From Kitasatospora sp. MMS16-BH015 (GTDB lineage Bacteria > Actinomycetota > Actinomycetes > Streptomycetales > Streptomycetaceae), in NCBI RefSeq assembly GCF_002943525.1, contig NZ_CP025394.1, forward strand, positions 3,596,001 through 3,660,000: 64,000 nucleotides of DNA. Direction: 5' to 3'. Position numbers and translations under genes: made by a program. Positions 34,318-43,073 of the stretch are shown here, piece by piece. The notes under the pieces were generated by a model, which saw only the letters and a list, made by a program, of their open reading frames with translations, made no database searches and had not been told where the DNA came from. The first letter of the stretch is position 1. Each line of letters opens with the position of its first letter.

Positions 34318-35888
34318 CCGAGCGTGCCGCGCAGCTCGGGGCGCAGGATCTTGCCGGTCGCGGTGCGCGGCACCACCGGCACCCGCACGATCCGGTGCGG
34401 CAGCGCGGCGGCCGGGAACAGGGTCCGCAGGTGCGCCGCGATCTCGGCGTCGCGCTCCGCCGCGGTGACCACGGCCGCCGTGATCCGCTCCCCGTCGAAG
34501 CGGTGCGGCACCGGCACGCACGCGGCGTCACGGACGAAGTCCAGCGCGCACAGCGCGCGCTCCATCTCCTCCAGGGAGACGGCCTCGCCCCGCACCTTGG
34601 CGATGTTCTTGGCCCGGCCGGTGATGACCAACAGCGGGTCGGCCCCGCCGCGCTCGACCAGGTGCCCGAGGTCGCCCGAGCGGAACCAGCCGCCCTGGAA
34701 CGCCGCGGCGGTGGCCTCGGGGTTGCCGCCGTAGCCCGCCATCACGCTGTGGCCGCGCATCCGGATCTCGCCGGTGCCGCCCGGCGGGCACGGCGTCCCG
34801 TCCTCGGCGAACACGGCGATCTCGCAGCCGAACACCGCAGCGCCGACCGGCGGGACGTCCGTCTCCAGCATCACCCGCCGGTACTCCCCCGCGCCGAGGT
34901 CGGTCGGAAGCGTGGTGGAGAAGTTCGTCGTCTCCGTCAGACCGTAGCCCTGGACCACCCGCGCACCGAGCGTGCTCGCGACCCGGCGGGCGGTGGAGAC
35001 CCCCAGCGGCGCGGCTGCCGTCAGGAAGTAGTCGAACCCCGGCGGGAGTTGCGGATCCCGCCAGGTCTCGAGCAGCGCCTCCAGCACGCTCGGCACGGCG
35101 CTCGCGATCCTCGGCCGGTACCGGCGCAGCAGCTCCGGGTAGCCGAACGGGTCGAACCGCGCGGCCAGCACGACGTGCGCCCCCGCGTTGAGGGGGGCGA
35201 AGAGCGTGGTGTGCACGCCGTTGGCGTGGTGGATCGGCAGGAAGCCGAGCACCCGGTCGCCCGGGCGCAGGCGGTGGTGCCGGCAGAACGCCTCCGCGTT
35301 GGTGGCGGCGTTGCGGTGGGACTGCACGACGATCTTCGACGCCGCGGTGGAGCCCGAGGTCGCGAACAGCACCGCCGCGGACGCCGGGTCGAGGGCCGTC
35401 ACCGGGCCGCCGGGGGCGGGCGCGGCCGGGGCCCGCGTGAAGTCCGGGACCGCCACGGCCTCGCCCAGCGGGCAGTCGACGGCGGGGGACCGCAGCACGA
35501 GCACGGCTCCCTGCGAACGCGCCTGGCTCCGCATCCGGTCGGCCGGGTCGGCGGGCCCCAGCATCTGGCAGGACGCGCCGGCCCGCAGCACGCCGAACAG
35601 CGCGACCACGGACCACAGGTCGTTGAGCGGGACGAGGGCGACCACGTCGCCGGGCCGCACCCCGAGTTCGGTCCGCAGCCAGTGGGCGCAGGCCGCACTC
35701 GCCGCGTCGAGCTCGCCGTACCTCAGCGTCGACTCCTCGCCGTCGGCGGACACGGCGGTCAGGTACGGCGCGTCGGGACGCAGGCGCGCCTGCTCGGCCA
35801 GCGCGGCCGGCATCGTCGGGTACCGGCCGAGATCCCGCTCGTCACCGATGCCCCGGTAGCGGTGGACGGCCTCCGCGTCCGGGGTCAT
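34311..35888 (-). CDS. AMP-dependent acyl/amino-acid activating ligase
   Basis: 525 residues with the full set of core motifs: AVLFATSGSTAASKIV (A3), VQGYGLTETTNF (A5), FRSGDLGHLV (A7) and VPRTATGKILRP (A10 lysine). It starts inside the stop of the carrier protein gene (ATGA), so the two are translationally coupled and probably form a load-the-ACP pair. In A3 a Ser-Lys pair replaces the usual RPKG, which may affect loop binding. The substrate cannot be read from sequence here. Confidence 0.9.
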   Translation of the reverse strand: MTPDAEAVHRYRGIGDERDLGRYPTMPAALAEQARLRPDAPYLTAVSADGEESTLRYGELDAASAACAHWLRTELGVRPGDVVALVPLNDLWSVVALFGVLRAGASCQMLGPADPADRMRSQARSQGAVLVLRSPAVDCPLGEAVAVPDFTRAPAAPAPGGPVTALDPASAAVLFATSGSTAASKIVVQSHRNAATNAEAFCRHHRLRPGDRVLGFLPIHHANGVHTTLFAPLNAGAHVVLAARFDPFGYPELLRRYRPRIASAVPSVLEALLETWRDPQLPPGFDYFLTAAAPLGVSTARRVASTLGARVVQGYGLTETTNFSTTLPTDLGAGEYRRVMLETDVPPVGAAVFGCEIAVFAEDGTPCPPGGTGEIRMRGHSVMAGYGGNPEATAAAFQGGWFRSGDLGHLVERGGADPLLVITGRAKNIAKVRGEAVSLEEMERALCALDFVRDAACVPVPHRFDGERITAAVVTAAERDAEIAAHLRTLFPAAALPHRIVRVPVVPRTATGKILRPELRGTLGL

Positions 35889-36145
35889 GCCCCGGCCGCC
35901 GGGTCGAGCAGGCCGCGGAGCGCCTCGACGACGGTCCGCACCGTGGCGAAGGTCTGCCGGTTCATCGTCCCGGCCGGGAAGCGGACCCCCAACTCCTGTT
36001 CCAGCCGGGCGATCAGCATGACCACGCCCATCGAATCGACGCCACGGTCGGCGAGCGGCAGATCCATCGCATCGGCCCCCGACACCCCTGGGGTGCCGAC
36101 GAGGTCGGTGACCATGCGGTCGACCGTGGCGGTCAGTTCGTCCAT
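35885..36145 (-). CDS. Stand-alone acyl carrier protein
   Basis: 86 residues. The phosphopantetheine site is GVDSMG (Ser38), followed by VVMLIARLEQELGVRF, the typical helix II-III. Its gene is coupled to the AMP ligase. No ketosynthase is nearby, so it is likely a carrier for a tethered acid on which the cluster's oxygenases, LLM enzymes or methyltransferase may act. Confidence 0.9.
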   Translation of the reverse strand: MDELTATVDRMVTDLVGTPGVSGADAMDLPLADRGVDSMGVVMLIARLEQELGVRFPAGTMNRQTFATVRTVVEALRGLLDPAAGA

Positions 36146-36264
36146 GGCGGACGGCTCCTCACTTTTCGTACGGGTGGGTGGTCGAGCGCCGACCCTAGTG
36201 CGCGATCCGGGTGTACAACCGGGCTCGCGGAGCCGGGAGATGACGCCGGAGATACCTTGGCGTC

Positions 36265-36768
36265 ATGGCACACGCACCGCGCCCGGCCGCCTCGGCCCTG
36301 CTCACCCCGTCACCGCAGGCCGGGCCGCCGGTCTTCGCCGGGCCGTCCCCGGACAATCCGCACCTGCCCGAGCAGGCGGGCTGCCACGGCTGCGACCCGG
36401 CGCTGCCGGGCGGGCTCGGGGTGCACTGGGACGGCGTGAGCGCGCCGGTGGTCACCATGACCGCGCGGATCGGGGCCGGGCAGCAGGGCGCCGCGGGCAC
36501 GGCCCACGGCGGGGTGCTCTCGGCGCTCGCCGACGAGGCGATGGGCCGCCTGGTCTGGTCGCTGGGCGGCCGGTACGCCACGGCCCGGCTGGAGGTGGAC
36601 TACCTGCTGCCGGTGCCGGCCGGGGCCGAGCTGCGGCTCACCGTCCGGATCTGTGCCGTGGACGGCCGGAAGGTCTACGTCGAGGCGGAGGCCGAGCACG
36701 AGGGGCTGCCCTGCGTCCGCGCCGCCGCGCTCTACGTGCGGCACGCGGACCGGGCCGTCAGCGGGTGA
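36265..36768 (+). CDS. Hotdog-fold thioesterase (PaaI-like)
   Basis: 167 residues. GTAHGGVLSALADEAMGRL near residue 82 is the hotdog thioesterase signature, followed by YATARLEVDYLLPVPAGAELRLT. The N-terminus has an unusual extension with CHGCDP, as seen in some actinobacterial stand-alone thioesterases. It may release acyl groups from the ACP or CoA. It converges with the GNAT gene, and the two ends overlap by 11 bases. Confidence 0.87.
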   Translation: MAHAPRPAASALLTPSPQAGPPVFAGPSPDNPHLPEQAGCHGCDPALPGGLGVHWDGVSAPVVTMTARIGAGQQGAAGTAHGGVLSALADEAMGRLVWSLGGRYATARLEVDYLLPVPAGAELRLTVRICAVDGRKVYVEAEAEHEGLPCVRAAALYVRHADRAVSG

Positions 36769-37267
36769 ACGAGCCGAGATCGCAGGCCAGGTAGACCCGG
36801 CGCATCCACCCCTCGGTGCGGACGGGGCCGTACCGGCGGAACCCGAACGCCTCCAGGAGGCGGACGATCCCGGCGAGGTCGGGATTGGTCTCGGCCCGGA
36901 GCGCCCCGGCGCCGGACCGGGCGGCCTCCTCGGTGGCCCGGCGCACGCACATCGGCCCGTACAGCTCGCCGTCGGCGAGTCGCTCCGGCCGCACGGCCAG
37001 CCGCCGCAGGTACGCGGGACGGACGGCGGGCGGGAAGATCCCGAGGTCGACCTCGAAGGCCGGCGTGCTGGTCAGGGCGAACATCGCCGCCGCGGCGCCG
37101 TCCACCCGGAGCAGGTGCACCCGGCCCTCGCCGACCAGCAGTTCGGTGCTGTGCGGGTTGCGCTGCGGCACGGGCAGCCCGTACGAGGCGGCCACGTGCA
37201 GGTCGGAGGCGAGGAGCAGGTCGTGGACCTCGCCGGGGTCGGTGGCGGTCTCCCAGTCGGCGGTCAC
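36758..37267 (-). CDS. GNAT-family N-acyltransferase
   Basis: 169 residues from the GTG at 37267, overlapping the aminotransferase stop by four bases. The acyl-CoA-binding pattern YLRRLAVRPERLADGELYGPMCVRRA near 100-125 replaces the usual Q/RxxGxG/A with a longer loop. It is followed by LRAETNPDLAGIVRLLEAFGFRRYG, a typical GNAT end. It may acylate the amine made by the upstream aminotransferase, or use an unusual acyl donor. Confidence 0.82.
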   Translation of the reverse strand: MTADWETATDPGEVHDLLLASDLHVAASYGLPVPQRNPHSTELLVGEGRVHLLRVDGAAAAMFALTSTPAFEVDLGIFPPAVRPAYLRRLAVRPERLADGELYGPMCVRRATEEAARSGAGALRAETNPDLAGIVRLLEAFGFRRYGPVRTEGWMRRVYLACDLGSFTR

Positions 37268-38868
37268 CGGGCGACCTCCCGGTACTGACGCTCGGCCAGC
37301 CGGTCCAGCGCCGTGGTGAGCCGGTCCCAGGGCTGGGCGGTGGTGAGGCGGACGTAGGGACCGCCGAGGCAGAAGGTGAGCGCGCCGGGGAAGACCGACA
37401 CCCCGGTCTCGCGCAGCAGCGTCCGGAAGCAGGTGTACGAGTCGGCGAAGCCGTCGAAGCGGGCGGCCAGGTTGATGGAGAAGCGGGCGGGTATCACCGA
37501 CACCCCGGGCAGGGCGAGGCCCGCCGTGAAGGAGTCGCGCTGCTCCCGCAGGGACCGCTCGCGGCCCCGGCGCTCGGCGCGGTAGCCGTCGTAGGCGCGT
37601 TGCAGGGCGGCGGTCCTGATGCCGTAGCCGGATTCGAACTCCGCGACCTGCGCGGGGCCGAGCTCGTCCAGGCCGTGGTGCGACCAGCGTTCCATCCGGG
37701 CGAGCACCTCGACCAGGGTGTAGAAGACCGAGGGCGGACCGCCCGAGGTGGTGGAGGCGTACTCGTAGTACTCGTCGATGAAGGACTCGTCCGCGAGCAG
37801 CCAGCCGATCTTGAGGCCGGGGGCGGACCAGTTCTTCGACAGGCTGCTGACCCTGACGACGTTGCGGGCGGCCCGGGCCGGGGACAACGGGTACGCCTCG
37901 CCGAGCCATTCGTGGCACTCGTCGAGCAGGATGATCGTGGAGGGGGAGGCCGCCTCGACGAGGCGGGTGAGTTCGGACTCGGGCAGCAGGGTGCCGGTCG
38001 GGTTGGCCGCGGTCTGCAGCAGCACCAGGGGCGTGTCCGGGCGCAGGGCGTCGATCAGCGGCTGGGCGGAGACCGTCCCGTCGGCCGAGGAGAGCGGCAC
38101 CAGCCGGATCTGGCCGCGGCGGGCGACGGACTCGACCAGGGGCGGGTAGTTGGGGATCGCGCAGATGGCGGGTGCGGTGGCGCCGCGCAGCACGAGATCG
38201 GCCAGACCGCTGATCGCGGAGGTCGCGCCCATGGTCAGGGCCACGTTCTCCGGCCCGTAGGCCGACCCGGGCAGCCGCGCGCTCTCGTAGCCCGCGACGG
38301 CCTCGCGGGCGCTGGTGCGGCCGCGGGAGTCCGAGTAGCCGTACCAGTCGCGGACCAGGGCGTAGGACATGCAGTCCTTGAGCACCTGGGGCAGGCCCCA
38401 GTGCTCCTCGTCGACCGCGCCCCCGGAGAGGATGACGTCCGCGCTCGGGCGCAGGTCGCCGTAGAGGTCGTCGCGGAAGTAGGAGTTGAAGAGCTCCTTG
38501 ACCAGCCCCGAGGTCGCCCGTGAGGAGAGCACCTCCTCCACGGTGACCTCCCGCCGGGGGGTGGAGGCGCGCCAGAGCCCGGCCGCCCCGGTCCGGTGCC
38601 CCGGCTCGCCGACCTCGGCCTCGACCCGGCCGAGGTACAGGTCGCGCAGCTGCTTGGGGTCGCCGGGGTCGGCCGCCCGTCGGTACACCTCCAGCCACCG
38701 CTCGTCCGGCCCGGGGTCGAGACCGGCTGCCGCCCCGGTGACCGGCTGCCGCACCGGCGGCAGGACCGGGAACTCCGGGCGTGCCGCGGGCCCGCCGGGC
38801 AGCGGCGAGAACAGCGCCGGAGGGTCGGTCGCGAGCGGGGGCGCGAGGAAGCGCAGTGCGGTGGTCAT
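37264..38868 (-). CDS. PLP-dependent aminotransferase (class I/II fold)
   Basis: 534 residues, about 120 longer than usual because of an N-terminal extension. Core marks are TMGATSAISGLADL, QTAANPTGTLLPESEL, ILLDECHEWLGEAYPL (PLP Asp) and RVSSLSKNWSAPGLKIGW (Schiff-base lysine in SLSKNW). The extension (YSDSRGRTSAREAV region) precedes the cofactor domain. It is coupled to the GNAT gene. Transamination, or another PLP reaction such as deamination or decarboxylation, is possible. Confidence 0.88.
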   Translation of the reverse strand: MTTALRFLAPPLATDPPALFSPLPGGPAARPEFPVLPPVRQPVTGAAAGLDPGPDERWLEVYRRAADPGDPKQLRDLYLGRVEAEVGEPGHRTGAAGLWRASTPRREVTVEEVLSSRATSGLVKELFNSYFRDDLYGDLRPSADVILSGGAVDEEHWGLPQVLKDCMSYALVRDWYGYSDSRGRTSAREAVAGYESARLPGSAYGPENVALTMGATSAISGLADLVLRGATAPAICAIPNYPPLVESVARRGQIRLVPLSSADGTVSAQPLIDALRPDTPLVLLQTAANPTGTLLPESELTRLVEAASPSTIILLDECHEWLGEAYPLSPARAARNVVRVSSLSKNWSAPGLKIGWLLADESFIDEYYEYASTTSGGPPSVFYTLVEVLARMERWSHHGLDELGPAQVAEFESGYGIRTAALQRAYDGYRAERRGRERSLREQRDSFTAGLALPGVSVIPARFSINLAARFDGFADSYTCFRTLLRETGVSVFPGALTFCLGGPYVRLTTAQPWDRLTTALDRLAERQYREVAR

Positions 38869-38932
38869 GAGGGCTCCCGGCCTGGCGCCGAGGCACAGGC
38901 TGTCGTAGGTGAGCGGTGAGCGGTGAAGGCGG

Positions 38933-39895
38933 TCAGGAATCGGCTTGGTGGCGCTGCTGGAGCAGCGTGGCGAACTGCTGCCACTGGGACGCGCACTGGC
39001 CGGCGAGCTGCGCCACCACGTCCCGGCGGTGCGAGGGGACGGTCTCGACGAACGTCTCCCAGTGGGCGGGGGTGATGGTGTTGGTGTTGAGTACGCGCAG
39101 CAGCAGCCGGCCGATCTCGGTCAGCCGCAGCGACGGGTCGCGGCGCAGGTTCTCCAGCACCACGGTCGGCTCCGGCAGCCGCTCCGGCGGGGCGGGGGCC
39201 GCGATCCGCGGGGCCGCGGTGGCACCGGCCCGGCGGGGCGGCGGCGCCGGGTCCTCACCGCGGTTGAGGCGCTGGCGTACGTCGCTGGCCGTCCCCAGGG
39301 AGATCCCCGCCAGCTTGCTCACCTCGCGCAGCGCCATCCCCGGATTCGCCCGCATCAGCTCGCCGGCCCGACGCCGGCCCGGCGTCACGTCCACCGGCCG
39401 CACCCGGCCGTCCCTGCCCACCCGCACCGCCGGCGCGTCGGGCAGCTCGGTGCGCCGCCGCACGGAGACCACCAGCTTCGCCGAGATCGCCGCCACCGAG
39501 GCGATCGTGCGGTCCGACCACTCCGGATGCATCCGCACGATCCGCTCCGCCGCCGCCGTCCGCTCCGCGAGCGTCAGCGGCAGCCCGTGCTTGACGTTGC
39601 GCCGCACCGCGAGCACGAAGGCCGCGTCGGCATCCCCGTCGAAGAACCGCACCAGGATGTCGGGCTCCCCGCGCAGCCTCGCCGCCAGCAGCCGGTGGGT
39701 GCCGTCGATCACCCGCATCGTCGGGCGGTGCACCGTGATCGGCGGCAGTTCACCGTCCTGCTCCGCGAGCGCCCGGACGTGGTCCGCGTTGGCTCCCGCC
39801 ACCCGAGGGGAGTCCCCCTCCCGGATCGACTGCAGCGGCACCCGCACCACCGGTACGTGATCCGCTTCCACCTGCGCCGCCCCGGGCATCCCCAT
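38933..39895 (-). CDS. StrR/ParB-like pathway-specific transcriptional regulator
   Basis: 320 residues from the ATG at 39895, which has GTGGAG 6 bases upstream; the frame is open to a GTG at 39961 without a ribosome site. The ParB/Srx-like core has LPPITVHRPTMRVIDGTHRLLAARLRGE, then NVKHGLPLTLAERTAAAERI and a helix-turn-helix (LREVSKLAGISLGTASDVRQRL). The StrR family activates antibiotic genes. It lies between clusters A and B and reads in the same direction as most of both. It is probably the activator of one or both. Confidence 0.9.
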   Translation of the reverse strand: MGMPGAAQVEADHVPVVRVPLQSIREGDSPRVAGANADHVRALAEQDGELPPITVHRPTMRVIDGTHRLLAARLRGEPDILVRFFDGDADAAFVLAVRRNVKHGLPLTLAERTAAAERIVRMHPEWSDRTIASVAAISAKLVVSVRRRTELPDAPAVRVGRDGRVRPVDVTPGRRRAGELMRANPGMALREVSKLAGISLGTASDVRQRLNRGEDPAPPPRRAGATAAPRIAAPAPPERLPEPTVVLENLRRDPSLRLTEIGRLLLRVLNTNTITPAHWETFVETVPSHRRDVVAQLAGQCASQWQQFATLLQQRHQADS

Positions 39896-40047
39896 CGCCA
39901 GCTCCACTTCGTCGACCGTCCCGCTTCCGACCTGCGCTGTTGCGTGGCGGAAGCCGCTCACCGGTTGCCAGACCGGAAGCTATTCGAGGGCGATCAACAG
40001 CCGATCTCCAACCGATCATCGGCCGGGCCGGCCGGGGCGCCGCTGGG

Positions 40048-40692
40048 TCAGCTGCCCAGGGCCAGGCGGATGCCGAAGGCGATGAAGGCCAGGCCGAGGC
40101 CGAGGTCGAGCCAGCGCAGGAGCGGGCGGCGGGTGGCCGGGGCGCGGCGCTCGAGGAGGGTGGCCAGGCGGGTGGTGGCCTCGGTGAGGGCGACCAGCCA
40201 GAGGGTGCCGAGGGTCAGGTAGACCGCGCAGAGGACGGCGAGGGAGCGGACCGGGGGCTGGCCGGGCGGGATGAACTGGGGGAGGAAGGCCAGCAGGAAG
40301 AGGCCGACCTTGGGGTTGGTGCCGGTGCAGGCCAGGCCCTTGAGGTAGGCGCGGCGGCGGTCGGCGGGCTCGGGGGCGGCGGCCCGGGCGGCGGGGCCGG
40401 CCGGGGGGTGGCGCAGGGCGCCGACCGCCGCCCGTACGCCCCAGTAGCAGAGCAGGGCGGCGCCGACCCACTGGAGGGCGCGGAAGAGCCCGCTGTCGGC
40501 GGTGAGCAGGAGGGAGACGCCGAGCACGGAGACGGTGGCCTGCAGGGCGCCCGCGGTGATCATGCCGGCGGCGGCCGCGAGCGGGGCGGCGCGGCCCCGC
40601 GAGCCGAAGGCCAGGCGCAGGATCAGGGCGGCGTCCGGCCCCGGCGCGATGATGACCACCAGCGAGCTGAGCAGGAAGGCGGTGCTGATCAC
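40048..40692 (-). CDS. LysE/RhtB family amino-acid exporter
   Basis: 214 residues with about six membrane spans. The family motif FLLSSLVVIIAPGPDAALILRLAFGSRGRAA opens the protein, followed by hydrophobic stretches. It starts with a GTG that has no clear ribosome site. Likely an exporter of an amino-acid-like compound, it sits at the edge of cluster B and could export a product or an intermediate. Confidence 0.9.
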   Translation of the reverse strand: MISTAFLLSSLVVIIAPGPDAALILRLAFGSRGRAAPLAAAAGMITAGALQATVSVLGVSLLLTADSGLFRALQWVGAALLCYWGVRAAVGALRHPPAGPAARAAAPEPADRRRAYLKGLACTGTNPKVGLFLLAFLPQFIPPGQPPVRSLAVLCAVYLTLGTLWLVALTEATTRLATLLERRAPATRRPLLRWLDLGLGLAFIAFGIRLALGS

Positions 40693-40740
40693 GATGGAGT
40701 GAGCATTCGTCGGACTTCCTGGTGGGGACGGGAGAGAAGC

Positions 40741-40782
40741 GGCGGGCAGCCGGGGCCGGTGGACCGGCGCCGGCTGCCCGCC
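40741..40782 (-). terminator. Hairpin with 13-base arms after the hydrolase gene
   Basis: GGCGGGCAGCCGG (40741-40753) pairs exactly with CCGGCTGCCCGCC (40770-40782), and inner CCGGT/ACCGG extends the stem. It ends the minus-strand operon that starts far upstream at the MFS gene and separates it from the LysE gene. Confidence 0.85.
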
Positions 40783-40800
40783 AGGGGTGCGCGGCCGGGG

Positions 40801-41715
40801 TCAGCCGGCCTTCCAGAACTCGCGCAGGAGGGCGAAGACGGCCTCCGGCTCCTCGACGTGGCCGAAGGAGCCGCTGCGCTCCAGGATCTCGAAGCGGAAC
40901 TGGGGCGCGTGCACGACGAAGTCACGCTGCAGGGCCGGGTAGAGGGCGCGGTCGAAGCGGCCGGCCAGCACCAGGGTCGGGGCGGTGATCTCCTTGAGGC
41001 GGGGGCGGAAGTCGGGGAGCCGGGCGACCTCGCCGCCGATGATGAAGTCCACGTCGGCGCCGACGAAGACGGGGTAGAGCTCGATGTTGCGGGCGCCCGG
41101 CTCGTTGAGCAGGAGGGCGGCGTTGTCCGGGTCGAAGAACCGGACCAGCTTGGTGGCGGCGGCGAACTGCTCGCGCAGCTCCAGATCGGTGGAGACGAAG
41201 CCCTGGGCCCGCAGCTCCTGGATCCGGGCCCAGACCTCGGGGGCCTGGTTGGCCAGCTCCCGGTTGATGTTGGCGTGGTTGAGCTGCCACATCTCCGGGC
41301 TGTGCAGGCTGTTGGCCAGGATCAGCGAGCGGACCAGGTGGCCGTGGTCCAGGGCGAGCGCCTGGCCCAGCAGGCCGCCGTAGGAGAACCCGTAGACGTG
41401 CACCGGCCCGAGGTCCAACTCCTCGATCAGCGCGGCCAGATCGGCCACATCGCTCTCGAAGGTGATCTCGGCGAGCGAGGCCGGGTGGTCGGAGCGGCCG
41501 CGGCCGTACAGGTCCACGTAGATGACCTGGTGGTCCTCGGCCAGGGCGGAGAAGAACGGGTGGAAGACCAGGTGCGAGCCGGCCGGGCCGAGGCCGGAGA
41601 GCAGCAGGACCGGGTCGCCGCTGCCCTCCGTCTCCACCCAGAGCCGCCGGCCGCGCACCTCGTAGTGCCGCCCCTCCGGGTGGTGGATGGTGCTGTCGCT
41701 CTGCTGACTGGTCAT
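40801..41715 (-). CDS. Alpha/beta hydrolase (proline iminopeptidase-like)
   Basis: 304 residues. VLLLSGLGPAGSHLVFHPF gives the oxyanion-hole loop, GRGRSDHP follows, the nucleophile elbow is GFSYGG near residue 120, TLVLAGRFDRALYP precedes the acid and GHVEEPE holds the histidine. It begins inside the stop of the ATP-grasp gene (TGATG). It may trim or hydrolyse an amide or ester of the pathway's peptide-like intermediate. Confidence 0.88.
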   Translation of the reverse strand: MTSQQSDSTIHHPEGRHYEVRGRRLWVETEGSGDPVLLLSGLGPAGSHLVFHPFFSALAEDHQVIYVDLYGRGRSDHPASLAEITFESDVADLAALIEELDLGPVHVYGFSYGGLLGQALALDHGHLVRSLILANSLHSPEMWQLNHANINRELANQAPEVWARIQELRAQGFVSTDLELREQFAAATKLVRFFDPDNAALLLNEPGARNIELYPVFVGADVDFIIGGEVARLPDFRPRLKEITAPTLVLAGRFDRALYPALQRDFVVHAPQFRFEILERSGSFGHVEEPEAVFALLREFWKAG

Positions 41716-43073
41716 CAGAGTCCTTCTCCGTCCTGGTACGTGAAGACCCCGGCGGTGCGGGTCATCGCATGGGCGCCGATGCCGATCACGGCGCTCTCGT
41801 TCGCGGGCAACGCGCGGGCGTAGCTGCCGGCGTAGCCCTGCGGAGTGACGAACAACCCCCAGGCGGCCTGCCATTCCTCCACCGCGCCGGTCTCCGGGGA
41901 GACCACCGGCTCGGCGCGGGGCACCACGCGCTGCTGCACGATGGCCCCGGCGGCGTCCACCGACTCCAGGGCCAGGCGCCAGGCCTGCTCCTCGACCTCC
42001 CAGCCGGCCACGATGCCCGAACCGCCGTAGCGGGCATTGGGCTTGAGGATCAGTTCGGTGCGGCGGTCCATGCACTCCTCGACCAGGGCGGCGGAGGGCA
42101 GGGCGAAGGCCCCGCCGATCGCCCTGGTCCAGGGCACCACCCGGTCGATGACGGCCTGTTCGGCGGCGTCGAAGCTGCTCCGGGCCCGCGGGTCGGAGAG
42201 CATCGCCAGGCAGGCCTTGTTGTTGTAGAGGTTGGACTCCATCGGGGTCCAGAGCACCAGGGTGCCCGCCTCGTGGGCCCGGAAGACCGGCTCGGCCAGG
42301 GCCTCGCCGTCCGGGGCCTCCAGGATCTCGTCGGCCGAGTAGCAGCGCAGCACCACGTCCAGCTTCCGGCCGTTGAGCAGCACCCTGTCGCCCTCGGCCT
42401 TGACGTCACTGATCTCGCCGATCATGAAGTCCAGGCCGAAGCCGAGCATCAGCTCCTCGAAGGCCCGCCAGGCGTCCCCGTAGCCGGCCAGGCCGCCGGG
42501 GGCCTCCAGCAGGGCCACCACCGGCTCGCGGCCGGGGGCGACCTGAGCCCCGGCCGTCCGCAGGGTCTCGGCGATCAGGCGGCCGGTGTCGGTGTACTTC
42601 AGGTCGTGCTCCTTCGCGAACCGCGCGAAGGAGTCGACGCCGAGCAGCAGCCGGGGCAGCTCGCCGGAGCGCTCCACCCCGCCCAGCTCGCTGGCCACGT
42701 TGAACTCCAGCAGCCGGAAGGCGGTGCCGTCGTGGTACATGTCGGCCCGGCCGTACTGCGGCGGCTTGGCCCCGCCGAAGCGGGTGATCAGCCGGGTGCG
42801 CCGCTCGTTGATCGCCAGCGCCGCGCAGTAGCGGGCCAGGTCGCCGTCGAACAGCCGCTCGGGCAGGGTGGTGAGCAGGTCGAAGACCCCGATGACGTCC
42901 TCGGCGAACGACCGCACCTCCCGCTCCCCGACGAACAGCGGCCGGGGGAAGAGCCGTTGGCCCGAGGAGGCGGAGAGCAGCGGCGGCAGGTCGACCTCGG
43001 CCATCGCGGTGCGCAGCCGGCTGCCGTCCGCCAGGCTCTCGGCCAGGTAGCGCTCCGTGACTCTGTCGGTCAT
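41715..43073 (-). CDS. ATP-grasp-like ligase of glutathionylspermidine-synthase-like type
   Basis: 452 residues; ATG at 43073, overlapping the next ATP-grasp stop by 4 bases. It has the segment GRADMYHDGTAFRLLEFNVASELGGVERSGELPRLLL, then LWTPMESNLYNNKACLAMLSD, and ELILKPNARYGGSGIVAGW near 350, the ATP-binding loop. The order of the metal-binding Glu/Asn and the Lys loop suggests a circularly permuted or divergent ATP-grasp arrangement. It probably makes an amide bond; the substrate is unknown. Confidence 0.75.
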   Translation of the reverse strand: MTDRVTERYLAESLADGSRLRTAMAEVDLPPLLSASSGQRLFPRPLFVGEREVRSFAEDVIGVFDLLTTLPERLFDGDLARYCAALAINERRTRLITRFGGAKPPQYGRADMYHDGTAFRLLEFNVASELGGVERSGELPRLLLGVDSFARFAKEHDLKYTDTGRLIAETLRTAGAQVAPGREPVVALLEAPGGLAGYGDAWRAFEELMLGFGLDFMIGEISDVKAEGDRVLLNGRKLDVVLRCYSADEILEAPDGEALAEPVFRAHEAGTLVLWTPMESNLYNNKACLAMLSDPRARSSFDAAEQAVIDRVVPWTRAIGGAFALPSAALVEECMDRRTELILKPNARYGGSGIVAGWEVEEQAWRLALESVDAAGAIVQQRVVPRAEPVVSPETGAVEEWQAAWGLFVTPQGYAGSYARALPANESAVIGIGAHAMTRTAGVFTYQDGEGL

